From Catenuloplanes atrovinosus (lineage in GTDB: Bacteria > Actinomycetota > Actinomycetes > Mycobacteriales > Micromonosporaceae), in assembly GCF_031458235.1 (NCBI RefSeq), contig NZ_JAVDYB010000001.1, positions 7,382,501-7,446,500 of the forward strand: 64,000 nucleotides of DNA, written 5' to 3'. The notes below the pieces were generated by a model, which had not been told where the DNA came from, ran no database searches, and saw only the letters and a list, made by a program, of their open reading frames with translations. The position numbers and the translations under genes were made by a program. Below are positions 43,948 to 52,862 of this stretch, piece after piece (position 1 is the stretch's first letter; the number at the start of each line of letters is the position of its first letter).

Positions 43948-44733
43948 ATGCAACGGGGAGGAAACCGGGTCTCATCGATGGCCGGCGTCGCGATGACGCT
44001 GGCCGCGACGCTCATGGCAAGCGGCTGCGCCACCGGGCCGGAGCCGGCTGCGCCGGTCTGGCAGGCCGGTTCGCCCGGTTCGTCCGCCATCGCGCCGCCG
44101 TCACCGTCACCGTCCGTGACCGCGTCCCCCACACCGTCGTCGTCGCCGTCAGCCTCTCCGTCCGCGTCCGCCTCCGCGTCGAAGCCCGCGCCGTCGAAAT
44201 CCGCGAAGCCCGCGACGTATACGTACGTGTTCCCGGTCCCCGGCAGCCCGGTCTCGTACCATCCGACGCACTCCGCCTATCCGGCCACCGACATCTTCGC
44301 GAACTGCGGAAACCCGGTGCTGGCCGTCACCGACGGCACGGTCGTCGAGGTCAGCCGCAAGGACGAGTTCGTCAAGGGCAGGCCCGACGGCCCGCTCAAC
44401 GGCGGCTTCTTCGTCTCCCTGGTCGGCGACGACGGCGTCCGCTACTACGGCTCGCACATGTCGCTGGTCGACTCCGGCATCGAGCCGGGCGTCCGGGTCC
44501 GCGCCGGCCAGCGCCTCGGCAACGTCGGCAAGACCGGCAACGCCAACAACGTCTGCCACCTCCACTTCGGCATCTCCCCGGCCTGCGCCGAGGCCGGCGA
44601 CTGGTGGATCCGCCGCGGCGCCGTCTGGCCGGCCCCGTTCCTCGACTCCTGGCGCGAACAGGGCGGCGCCTCCCCGGTCGCCAAGGTCGCGGAGTACACC
44701 CAGGCGAACGGTTGCCCGAAGGCGCCGTACTAA
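43948..44733 (+). CDS. Secreted M23 (LytM) family peptidase-like lipoprotein
   Basis: A 261-residue exported protein. The signal peptide has a lipobox (MASGC), followed by a Ser/Pro/Ala-rich linker (about 50-90) and an M23 domain with ligand motifs HSAYPATD and HLHFG. These are the two conserved zinc motifs (HxxxxxxD and HxH). It should cut peptidoglycan cross-links or act as an EnvC-like activator. ATG 43948 is supported by the -10-like CAAGAT exactly six bases upstream (leaderless); an ATG at 43978 is an alternative. Confidence 0.88.
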   Translation: MQRGGNRVSSMAGVAMTLAATLMASGCATGPEPAAPVWQAGSPGSSAIAPPSPSPSVTASPTPSSSPSASPSASASASKPAPSKSAKPATYTYVFPVPGSPVSYHPTHSAYPATDIFANCGNPVLAVTDGTVVEVSRKDEFVKGRPDGPLNGGFFVSLVGDDGVRYYGSHMSLVDSGIEPGVRVRAGQRLGNVGKTGNANNVCHLHFGISPACAEAGDWWIRRGAVWPAPFLDSWREQGGASPVAKVAEYTQANGCPKAPY

Positions 44734-44980
44734 CGGCACAGATCAGGATTTTCCCGCTTCCGGCGGGGGCACGATCCGCATGCTCCCGCGGGCAAACCGC
44801 GCGGTGTCCTCCGACTCCGCTGGCGCTCCGCTCCGGTCACCGCGCCGGAGCCGGTCCCGCCGCTGGTCCCGGAGAACCCCGCGATCCGGTCACGGCTCCG
44901 GCCGGTGCCGCGAGCTGCGGCGCATCCGCCCACACCGCGCCGCCGTTCCACCGTGGTCCCGCCACGCGGCCGGCCGGCCG
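44734..44980. other. Intergenic region with a hairpin, no gene seen
   Basis: The space between two convergent genes. CCCGC (44755-44759) and GCGGG can form a short stem with loop near the M23 stop, a weak terminator. I see no coding frame with a plausible start and codon pattern. Confidence 0.5.
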
Positions 44981-46108
44981 TTACAGGGCCCACTGGGCGA
45001 AGCGCTTCCGGGACGTACCGTTGATGGTGGTGAAAGCGCCGCCGGCGGCGACCTTGCCGAGAGCGGGACTGGACGCCATCGCGAGCACGCCGAGCACGCC
45101 GTTGCCGTCCGCGATCCACGGGCCCAGCCGGCCGTCGGACGGGTTCGCGGCGGCGAGCTTGACCCGCTTCGTCTGGCCGTCCCGGCAACTGCCCTGGCTG
45201 CCGGTGGCCGCGCTGGCGCAGATGTTGTCGAAGTGGCCGCCGATGTAGAGCGTGCCGGCCAGCAGCGCGAGCGCCTGCGGGTTGCCGTCCATGGTCATGG
45301 TCCAGCGGGTGGTGCCGTCCAGCCCGTACCCGATGACCTTGCCGCCCTGACCGCCGTGCGCGGCGTAGACGCCGGTGGGACTGACCGCGATGCCGTACAC
45401 GATGACCGTGGCCCTGGTGGTGAAGCCGGGGTCCGGCGCGCCGGTGGACGGGCTGAGGGCCGCGATGCGCGGCGCGCCGCCGATGCCGTTGATCTTCTTA
45501 AACCGGCCGCCGACGTAGATCCGGCCGCCGCCGGACGCGAGCGCCTGCACCTGGTCGTCGGCCCTCGGCTGCCAGGCCGGGTCGAGCTTGCCGCTGCCCA
45601 GGCTGAACGCGGCCAGCATGCCCCGGCTCTCGCCGTTGACGTCGGTGAGGTTGCCGCCGGCGTAGAGCCGGTTGCCCTCGATGAGCAGCGCGTACGGCTG
45701 GCCGGTCAGCGTGTGGTTCAGCATCGCGCTGACCGCGCCCGTGGCGCCGTCCAGCTTGGCCAGGCCGTCCCGCCTGGTCGCGCCGATCCGGCCGAACGCG
45801 CCGCCGACGTAGACCGCGCCGCCGCCGGTGGCGATCGCGCGCACGGTGCCGTCCGCGGCGGGCGCCCAGTCGAGCAGCCGGCCGGTCCGCGCGTCGATCG
45901 CGGCGAGGCGGCCGCGCGCGACCTGCGCGCCGTCGACCACCGCGGCCGTGAAGTCGCCGCCGACGTAGATGGTGTCGCCCGCGTACGCCGTGGCCCAGAC
46001 CGTGCCGTTGAACCCGGGCATGCCGGCCGGCGTGGACCCGACCGCGTGCGCGGGCGATCCGGCTCCCACGATCCCGGCCGCGATCATCGTCACGATGATT
46101 CGAGGCAT
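44981..46108 (-). CDS. Secreted beta-propeller-like repeat protein (DUF5122-type)
   Basis: A 375-residue exported protein. ATG 46108 follows AGGA by six bases; the signal peptide ends about SPAHA. The rest is a series of repeats around the pattern IYVGGxF, with IYVGGDFTAAV, VYVGGAFGRIG, LYAGGNLTDVN, IYVGGRFKKIN, LYIGGHFDNIC and VAAGGAFTTIN, spaced about 40-60 residues, as in the delta-60/DUF5122 propellers. A Cys pair (ICASAATGSQGSC) may form a disulphide. A binding or structural role outside the cell is inferred; no enzymatic motif is visible. Confidence 0.82.
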   Translation of the reverse strand: MPRIIVTMIAAGIVGAGSPAHAVGSTPAGMPGFNGTVWATAYAGDTIYVGGDFTAAVVDGAQVARGRLAAIDARTGRLLDWAPAADGTVRAIATGGGAVYVGGAFGRIGATRRDGLAKLDGATGAVSAMLNHTLTGQPYALLIEGNRLYAGGNLTDVNGESRGMLAAFSLGSGKLDPAWQPRADDQVQALASGGGRIYVGGRFKKINGIGGAPRIAALSPSTGAPDPGFTTRATVIVYGIAVSPTGVYAAHGGQGGKVIGYGLDGTTRWTMTMDGNPQALALLAGTLYIGGHFDNICASAATGSQGSCRDGQTKRVKLAAANPSDGRLGPWIADGNGVLGVLAMASSPALGKVAAGGAFTTINGTSRKRFAQWAL

Positions 46109-46271
46109 TATGTTCCTAAAAATCATTTCATAACCGTACGGCGAATGACGGCGTCGTCCGGCGAACGAAAAGGGTGAAAAGCCGCAGAGCTTCGGCGGAG
46201 GCCGCCACGGGCCGAACCGGTGACCCGGAGCCGCGCGTCCGGCTCGGACGGTGTTGTGACACAGTCACCGC

Positions 46272-47258
46272 GTGCGCGTCGCCGTGATCGGAATGGGTCT
46301 CATCGGGGGTTCCGTGCTGCGGGCCCTCGCCGCCGCCGGCCACCGGGTGATCGGCTTCGACGCCGACCCGGCCACCCGCGGCACCGCCCGCACCGCGGCC
46401 GCGGAGGCACCGCCGAGCGCCCGGTGGCAGATCGCGCCGTCCGTCTCCGCCGCGGTCGCGGACGCGGAGCTGTGCGTCATCGCGGTCCCGCTGCCCGCGC
46501 TGGAGATCGTGCTCGATGAGATCACCGGGCGCGGCTACCGCGGCCTGATCACGGACGTCACCTCGGTCAAGATGCCGGTGCTGGACCTGGTCGAGCGCTA
46601 CCTGGAGGGCGGCTCACAGCGCCTGGCCGGCTTCGTCGGCGGGCACCCGATGGCCGGCCGCGAGACGTCCGGCTTCACCGCCGCCGACCCGCGCCTATTC
46701 GACGGCTGCGCCTGGGTGCTCGGCCTGGAGCCCGGCCGCACCATGCTCGGCGACTGGCTGGACCTCGCCGCCCTGGTCACCGAGCTGGGCGCGCGCGCCG
46801 TACCGGCCACCGCCGCCGAGCATGACCGGGCCGTCGCCACGATCAGTCACGTACCGCACCTGGTCGCGTCCGCCGTCGCGGAACAGGCCGCGGACCCGCT
46901 CGCCGCCGCACTCGGCGCCGGCTCGTTCCGCGACGGCACCCGCGTCGCCGCCACCCGCCCCGACCTGGTCGCCGCCATGTGCGGCGGCAACGCCGACGCC
47001 GTGCGCCCGGTGCTCGACGCCGTGATCGAGTCCCTCACCGCCGCCCGCGCCGCACTCGACGCCCGCGACCCGATCGCCGCGCTGCGCCCCTGGCTCGTCC
47101 CCGGCCACCGCACCCGCTCCACCTGGCCCGCCACCGCCGGCGAGCCCCTCCCCATGCGCCCCTCCATCCCCGCCCTGCTCGACCTCGGCCGCGCCGGCGG
47201 CTGGATCACCTCCGTCTCCACGGACCGCACCACCGTCACCGCCGTCCGCCCCGAGTAA
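46272..47258 (+). CDS. tyrA: Prephenate dehydrogenase
   Basis: A 328-residue enzyme of tyrosine synthesis. The Rossmann start VIGMGLIGGSVLRAL is followed by the acidic cofactor residue region (GFDADP), PLPALE, the HPMAGRETSG block with conserved His, and a C-terminal dimerisation helix domain. It oxidatively decarboxylates prephenate to 4-hydroxyphenylpyruvate. GTG 46272 lies six bases after a -10-like CACAGT, so it is probably leaderless. It stands alone, convergent with the M48 peptidase gene. Confidence 0.92.
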   Translation: MRVAVIGMGLIGGSVLRALAAAGHRVIGFDADPATRGTARTAAAEAPPSARWQIAPSVSAAVADAELCVIAVPLPALEIVLDEITGRGYRGLITDVTSVKMPVLDLVERYLEGGSQRLAGFVGGHPMAGRETSGFTAADPRLFDGCAWVLGLEPGRTMLGDWLDLAALVTELGARAVPATAAEHDRAVATISHVPHLVASAVAEQAADPLAAALGAGSFRDGTRVAATRPDLVAAMCGGNADAVRPVLDAVIESLTAARAALDARDPIAALRPWLVPGHRTRSTWPATAGEPLPMRPSIPALLDLGRAGGWITSVSTDRTTVTAVRPE

Positions 47259-47269
47259 CCCAAGCCGCC

Positions 47270-47325
47270 GATCTAGGGCGGATTCGCGCGATTGGAGATC
47301 GCAGCGCCGGAATCGTCCCTAGATC
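47270..47325. repeat. GATCTAGGG-type palindromic element, copy C
   Basis: A 56-bp element between convergent gene ends. The ends GATCTAGGG (47270-47278) and CCCTAGATC (47317-47325) and the inner arms (GCGCGAT...ATCGC, GGATTC...GAATC) make a long hairpin. It overlaps the stop codon of the M48 peptidase gene. Reverse-complemented, its right part matches copy A over about 37 bp with few differences. Confidence 0.85.
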
Positions 47326-49108
47326 AGCGCGGGGTGGTCGGGCGGGAGGCGAGGGTGGCGTCGGCGAGGGCGGACCAGCCGGGGCCGAGTTCCTCGGTGT
47401 CGCCGCCGGCGCGGATCTTGAGGGCGGCGCCGTCGTACAGCGTTATCTCGTAGGTCTTCGGGACGCGACGGGCCAGGCGCGCGTCGGCGAACTCGGTGTA
47501 CGCGACGAACCGGTGGCCGGGCTCGGCGGCGAGCCGCTCGGGCGGGATCGAGGTCAGCATGGCGTGCATGCGCGGGCGCACCTCCCGCTGCCGCAGGCGG
47601 GGGACGCCGGGCACGACGATCAGGCCCGTGTTCAGCAGGACCACGTCGGAGCGCTCGCCGTTGACGATCACGTTCATCAGGCCGGCCACCGCGCCCGCGC
47701 CGGCGGCGCCGGACCGGGGCGTCAGCGGCGGGGCGGAGCCGGCGTCGATGCCGAGGTCGACGAGGTGCTTGCGGGCCTGGTCCACGGTGCTCTCACTCAG
47801 CGCCAGCGACGCGATCTCGCCGAGCTTGAGCGGGCTGCCGTCGCGGCCGATCAGGCGGGGTGGCGCGGACCAGCTGTGCCGCCACCCGGCCACGCCGGCG
47901 TGGATCGCGGCGAGCAGCAGCAGCGACTCGACCTGGCCACGGGTGAACCGGCCGGTGGCGGCCACGTCCAGCGCCTCGGACAGCCCGGCGTCGTCGCGGC
48001 CCAGCGTACGGCCGGTCTCGCGCAGCACCTGGTCGGCGTCCCGGCGCAGCGTGGCGGTACCGGCGGCCGCGGTGAACTCGGGCCACGCCAGCGGGCGCCG
48101 TCCCTCCGCGACGGTGGCGTCCTGCAACGCCCGTGCCGCACCCGCGGGGTCCGTGATCAGCACGGTGGCCGGCGCCGGCGGCTCCTCGGCGCCGGGCGGG
48201 GGATCGGAGCCGGCCGGGAGTCCGCCCAGCGCGGCCACCCGCTCGGTCACCGGCGCATGCGTGTCCCAGCGGTCCGTGTCCGCCGCCTGGCTCCGCAGGT
48301 CGTCCAGTTCGTCCGCCCGGGCGTGCACGAAGTCCGCGAACCCGCCGTAGAGATCATCGGGAACGTATCCGTGCTCCCAGCCCGGCCGTACGTACCGGCG
48401 GAAGAAGAATGACCACGCCGCCTCCAGCACCGGCCGGTCCCGCAACGCCGCGATCGCGGCACCTCGCCCCGCGACCGTGACCGCGAGCCGGTCGGCCGCG
48501 GCCTCCTGCGCGCGCGTCGCGCCGGCGTCGGCCGCCAGGTACAGGTACGCGTACCAGCGCAGGAGGATCGGCATCCGCGGCAACGCGGCGGTGACCGCGA
48601 GCCGCCCCCGGTAGGCGACGCCGCCGGGCGGCGAGAAGTGGCCCAGCTCGTGCGCCAGCATCGCGCGCGCCCGGTCCACCGTCATGATCTGCAGCAGCGG
48701 CAGTCCGACGTAGAGCGTGCGCACGCCGCCGCGCAGGCCCAGCAGGCGCACGTCCTCCGCGACCCGCACGGTGGCGTCCGGCAGCAGCCGGATGTGGTCG
48801 GGCGCGCGCGTGCCGGCGTGGTCCGCGATCTCCCGGACCACGCGCCACAGCTCGGGCGCGCGCTCCGGCGCGACCGGGATGCCGTGCGGGCGGGAGCGGC
48901 GGTACGCCAGGCCGCGCCCCAGCGCCAGCGCGGCGACACCGACGCCGAGAGTGATGAGGGGCAGCGCGAGCTTGACCGCGCCCTGCCCGGCGACCCACAT
49001 GCTCGCGACGAGGAGCAGGACCGCGACGAGAGCGAGCTGCGCCAGCGCGACCAGGTAGAACCCGGCGAGCAACACCACCGAGAGGGCGGCCCGTAGCGTG
49101 GCGGTCAT
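47324..49108 (-). CDS. Membrane-bound M48 family metallopeptidase
   Basis: A 594-residue protein. Two N-terminal TM segments (about 8-35 and 45-65) are followed by the M48 domain with the zinc motif HELGHF (His153-His157, Glu154) and a distal Glu in EAAADRLAV. The C-terminal 300 residues are soluble and Pro/Ala-rich. ATG 49108 follows GGGGAGGATC. It resembles HtpX/Ste24-type proteases that process membrane proteins, but the substrate is unknown. Its stop overlaps repeat copy C. Confidence 0.88.
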   Translation of the reverse strand: MTATLRAALSVVLLAGFYLVALAQLALVAVLLLVASMWVAGQGAVKLALPLITLGVGVAALALGRGLAYRRSRPHGIPVAPERAPELWRVVREIADHAGTRAPDHIRLLPDATVRVAEDVRLLGLRGGVRTLYVGLPLLQIMTVDRARAMLAHELGHFSPPGGVAYRGRLAVTAALPRMPILLRWYAYLYLAADAGATRAQEAAADRLAVTVAGRGAAIAALRDRPVLEAAWSFFFRRYVRPGWEHGYVPDDLYGGFADFVHARADELDDLRSQAADTDRWDTHAPVTERVAALGGLPAGSDPPPGAEEPPAPATVLITDPAGAARALQDATVAEGRRPLAWPEFTAAAGTATLRRDADQVLRETGRTLGRDDAGLSEALDVAATGRFTRGQVESLLLLAAIHAGVAGWRHSWSAPPRLIGRDGSPLKLGEIASLALSESTVDQARKHLVDLGIDAGSAPPLTPRSGAAGAGAVAGLMNVIVNGERSDVVLLNTGLIVVPGVPRLRQREVRPRMHAMLTSIPPERLAAEPGHRFVAYTEFADARLARRVPKTYEITLYDGAALKIRAGGDTEELGPGWSALADATLASRPTTPR

Positions 49109-49196
49109 CGTCGATCCTCCCCGTACGCCGGGCGTACGTGTGCCGGACAGTACCCATGTCGCGCGGGAGGCGACAACCCCGCGTTAGGTTGACGAC

Positions 49197-50249
49197 ATGG
49201 CTTCTCGTGATCCCGTCGCCGATCTGCGGCGCATCGCGTTCCTGCTGGAGGCGGCGCACGAGGCGACGTTCCGGGTCAAGGCGTTCCGGTCCGCCGCGAA
49301 CGCGCTGGGTGCGCTCGACGCGGACGAGGTACGGCAGCGCGCCGAGAACGGCACGCTGGGCGACCTCAAGGGCGTGGGCGACGTGACCGCGCGCTGCGTG
49401 GCCGAGTCGCTGGCCGGTGAGGAGCCGGTGTATCTGCGCCGGCTGCTCGCCACCGAGCAGGACGACCTGCCGGTGACCGCGGTCAACCTGCGGAACGCGC
49501 TGCGCGGCGACTGCCACAGCCACTCCGACTGGTCCGACGGCGGCTCGCCGATCGAGGAGATGGCGCTGGCCGCGGTCGAGGTCGGCCACGAGTACCTGGT
49601 GCTGACCGACCACTCACCGCGGCTGAAGGTGGCGCGCGGGCTGACCCCGGCGCGGCTGCGCCGCCAGCTCGACCACCTGGAGAAGCTGAACGCGCAGCTG
49701 CCGGAGGGGTTCCGGATGCTGACCGGGATCGAGGTGGACATCAACCCGGACGGCAGCCTGGACCAGGAGGACGAGCTGCTGGCCCGGCTGGACGTGGTGG
49801 TCGGCTCCGTGCACAGCGAGCTGCGCGCGGACGAGGCCGCGATGACTCGCCGCATGCTGAAGGCGATCGCCAACCCGCACCTGGACATCCTCGGCCACTG
49901 CACCGGCCGGCGGCTGCCCACCAAGAACAACGACCGCGCGCACGCCAGGACCAGCAGCCGCCCGCCGAGCGACTTCGACGCGAAGCGCGTCTTCGCCGCG
50001 GCGGCGGAGCACGGCAAGGCCGTCGAGATCAACTGCCGGCCGGACCGGCTGGACCCGCCGAAGCGCCTGCTCCGGCTCGCGGTCGAGGCCGGGTGCCTGT
50101 TCGCGATCGACACGGACGCGCACGCGCCCGGCCAGCTGGACTGGCAGCGGTACGGCTGCGAGCGGGCCGCGCTCTGCGGCGTGCCCGCGGACCGCGTGGT
50201 GAACACGTGGTCCGCGGACGAGCTCATCGAGTGGACGGGCGCACGCTGA
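49197..50249 (+). CDS. PHP-domain phosphoesterase with N-terminal helix-hairpin-helix (PolX C-terminal-like)
   Basis: A 350-residue protein. Residues about 1-90 form a POLX-type HhH domain (LKGVGDVTARCVAESLAG), and residues about 95-345 a PHP domain with metal-ligand motifs DCHSHSDWSDGG (about residue 105), TDHS, GIEVDI, GSVHSE, GHCTGR and DTDAHAPG. It corresponds to the C-terminal half of bacterial PolX without the polymerase. It should bind DNA and hydrolyse phosphoesters, perhaps in repair. ATG 49197 lies six bases after TAGGTT (leaderless candidate). Confidence 0.9.
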   Translation: MASRDPVADLRRIAFLLEAAHEATFRVKAFRSAANALGALDADEVRQRAENGTLGDLKGVGDVTARCVAESLAGEEPVYLRRLLATEQDDLPVTAVNLRNALRGDCHSHSDWSDGGSPIEEMALAAVEVGHEYLVLTDHSPRLKVARGLTPARLRRQLDHLEKLNAQLPEGFRMLTGIEVDINPDGSLDQEDELLARLDVVVGSVHSELRADEAAMTRRMLKAIANPHLDILGHCTGRRLPTKNNDRAHARTSSRPPSDFDAKRVFAAAAEHGKAVEINCRPDRLDPPKRLLRLAVEAGCLFAIDTDAHAPGQLDWQRYGCERAALCGVPADRVVNTWSADELIEWTGAR

Positions 50250-51120
50250 GCGTGCTGATCGCCACGCCGGCCAGCACGATCACCGCGCCGGCCGGCTGGT
50301 GCCAGGAGATGTGCTCGTCCAGCACCAGCACGCCGAGCAGCACCGCGAACAGCGGGATCAGGTACGTCACGGACGCGGCCGCGCTGGCCCCCATCACCCG
50401 GATGTTCCGCATGTTGACCAGGAACGCCAGGCCGGTGCCGAACACGCCGAGCGCGAGCACGCTGCCGATCACCTCCGGCGACAGGCCGAGCGGCGACGGC
50501 GGCGCACCGGCCAGCAGCGGCGCCGCGACCAGCAGTTGGACGGTGGCCATCAGCAGCTGGCCGGCGGCCAGCGACGCGGACGAGTCGGGCCGGTGCCCGA
50601 GGAACCGCTTCTGGTACGGGATCGCGAAGCCGTAGCAGGCCGCCGCGCCCAGGCACATGAGCTGCCCGGACAGCTGCGCGCCGCCGACGCCGTCCCAGAC
50701 GCCGAGCACCACCAGCACGCCGAGGAACCCGACGCCGACCCCGGCGACCCGGCGCGCGGTCAGCGTCTCGGTGCGCAGCACCAGCGCCGCGATCGGCAGC
50801 GTGAGCAGCGGGGTGGTCGCGTTCCAGATGCCGGCCAGACCGGACGAGACGCGCTGCTCGCCGTAGCCGAACAGGGTGAACGGAATCGTCACGCCGAACA
50901 CGCCGATGACGAACAGGTGCCCCCAGGCGACCGGATCGCGGGGCAGCCGGTCGCGGCTGAGCAACAGGACGACGGCCAGCGTCAGCGCGCCGGCCACGAC
51001 CCGGAAGAGCGTCACGTAGACCGGGTGCAGCTCGCGCACGCCGATGCCGATGAACAGGAAACTCGCTCCCCAGACGGCGGCGAGCGCCAGATATCCGGGC
51101 AGCCAGGAGCGGGTGGTCAC
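50224..51120 (-). CDS. EamA/DMT family transporter, 10 TM
   Basis: A 298-residue transporter with ten predicted TM helices in two EamA repeats. The first starts WGASFLFIGIGVREL, typical of the family. GTG 51120 lies six bases after a -10-like GAGTGT. EamA proteins export amino acids, metabolites or drugs; the substrate is unknown. Its coding end overlaps the convergent PHP gene by 26 bp. Confidence 0.9.
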   Translation of the reverse strand: MTTRSWLPGYLALAAVWGASFLFIGIGVRELHPVYVTLFRVVAGALTLAVVLLLSRDRLPRDPVAWGHLFVIGVFGVTIPFTLFGYGEQRVSSGLAGIWNATTPLLTLPIAALVLRTETLTARRVAGVGVGFLGVLVVLGVWDGVGGAQLSGQLMCLGAAACYGFAIPYQKRFLGHRPDSSASLAAGQLLMATVQLLVAAPLLAGAPPSPLGLSPEVIGSVLALGVFGTGLAFLVNMRNIRVMGASAAASVTYLIPLFAVLLGVLVLDEHISWHQPAGAVIVLAGVAISTLSVRPSTR

Positions 51121-51160
51121 AGCGAGACACTCTGCCCCAGGGGTATGACAACATCACCGG

Positions 51161-52834
51161 GTGGGACACATCGACGACCTCGCCGAACGGTACGTCGAGG
51201 AATGGGCACCGCTGAACCCGATCGGCGCCACGCACCTCGGTATCGACGGCTATGACGACCAATTCGACGACCTCACCCCGGACGGGTACGCCGCGCAGGC
51301 GGACCTCGACCGCCGTACGCTGGCCGCGCTGCACGCCACGCCGGCCGGCTCGCCGGACGAGGAGGTCGGCCGCGAGGCCATGATCGAGCGGCTGGAGCTG
51401 AACCTCGCCCGGTACGAGGCCGGCGAGAGCACCAGCCAGCTCAACGTGATCACGAGCGCGCTGCACGAGGTGCGCGGCGCCTTCGACCTGATGCCGACCG
51501 AGGGCGAGCGCGCGATCGCGAACATCGCGGCCCGGCTGAACAAGGTGCCGCAGGCGCTGGAGCAGATCAGGACGACGCTGCTGGACGCGGCCGCCCGCGG
51601 TCACGTCAGCCCGCGCGAGCAGATCGCCGAGGTCGCCAAGCAGTGCGACATCTGGACCGACCCGGCCCAGGACGACGTGTACCGCACGCTGGTCCGGTCG
51701 CTGACCGCCCGCGGCACCGGCCTGACCGCGGACCTGGAGCGCGGTGCCGCCGCGGCCACCCGCGCGACCGCGGAGTTCGGCCAGTTCCTGCGCCGCGAGC
51801 TGGCGCCGCACGGCCGGGAGAAGCAGGCCGCCGGCCTGGAGCGGTACGCGCTGGCCTCCCGCTACTTCGTCGGCGCGGAGCTGGACCTGCTGGAGACATA
51901 CGCCTGGGGCTTCGACGAACTGGCCCGGCTCGAGGACGAGATGCGCCTGGTCGCGAGCCGGATCGTCGGCCCCGGCGCGAGCATCGACGAGGCGGTCGCC
52001 GCGCTCGACGCGGACCCGGCCCGGACCATCCACGGCAAGGAGGCGTTCCGCGACTGGATGCAGGCGCTCGCCGACAAGGCCGTGGAGGAGCTGAACGGCA
52101 CCCACTTCGACATCCCCGAGCAGGTGCTGCGCCTGGAGTGCTGCCTGGCGCCGACCAGCGACGGCGGCATCTATTACACCGGGCCGAGCGAGGACTTCAG
52201 CCGCCCGGGCCGGATGTGGTGGGCGGTGCCCGGCACGATCACGGACTTCTCCACCTGGCACGAGGTGACCACGGTCTACCACGAGGGCGTGCCCGGCCAT
52301 CACCTCCAGGTCGGCCAGACCACGGTCCGCGCGGACCTGCTCAACCGCTGGCGCCGGCTGATGGGCTGGACCTCCGGGTACGGCGAGGGCTGGGCGCTCT
52401 ACGCGGAGCGGCTGATGGACGAGCTCGGCTACCTCGACGACCCGGGCGACAAGCTGGGCATGCTGGATGGCCAGGCGCTCCGGGCCGCGCGCGTGATCGT
52501 GGACATCGGCATGCACCTGGAGCTGGAGATCCCGGCCGACAACCCGTTCGGCTTCGCGCCGGGCGAGCGGTGGACGCCCGCGCACGGCTGGGAGTTCCTG
52601 CGCGGCCACTGCCGGCTGCCGGACGAGAACCTGCGCTTCGAGTTGTACCGCTACCTGGGGTGGCCGGGGCAGGCGCCGTCGTACAAGGTCGGCGAGCGGT
52701 TCTGGCTCCAGGCGCGGGAGGACGCCCGGGCGCGCAAGGGCGCGGACTTCGACCTGCGCGCGTTCCACCAGGCCGGGCTCAACCTCGGCTCGATCGGCCT
52801 GGACCCGTTCCGCCGCGCGATGGCCCGCTACTGA
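51161..52834 (+). CDS. DUF885 family putative metallopeptidase
   Basis: A 557-residue cytoplasmic protein. The diagnostic motif YHEGVPGHHLQ (about residue 374) gives a HExxxHH-type zinc site, with a further conserved Glu in GWALYAERLMDELG. N-terminal helices match the family. GTG 51161 has a -10-like CAACAT six bases upstream. DUF885 proteins are thought to be M3/M32-like peptidases; the substrate is unknown. Confidence 0.9.
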   Translation: MGHIDDLAERYVEEWAPLNPIGATHLGIDGYDDQFDDLTPDGYAAQADLDRRTLAALHATPAGSPDEEVGREAMIERLELNLARYEAGESTSQLNVITSALHEVRGAFDLMPTEGERAIANIAARLNKVPQALEQIRTTLLDAAARGHVSPREQIAEVAKQCDIWTDPAQDDVYRTLVRSLTARGTGLTADLERGAAAATRATAEFGQFLRRELAPHGREKQAAGLERYALASRYFVGAELDLLETYAWGFDELARLEDEMRLVASRIVGPGASIDEAVAALDADPARTIHGKEAFRDWMQALADKAVEELNGTHFDIPEQVLRLECCLAPTSDGGIYYTGPSEDFSRPGRMWWAVPGTITDFSTWHEVTTVYHEGVPGHHLQVGQTTVRADLLNRWRRLMGWTSGYGEGWALYAERLMDELGYLDDPGDKLGMLDGQALRAARVIVDIGMHLELEIPADNPFGFAPGERWTPAHGWEFLRGHCRLPDENLRFELYRYLGWPGQAPSYKVGERFWLQAREDARARKGADFDLRAFHQAGLNLGSIGLDPFRRAMARY

Positions 52835-52862
52835 CCGCCGGTGCCCCGGCCTCGCGGGACGG

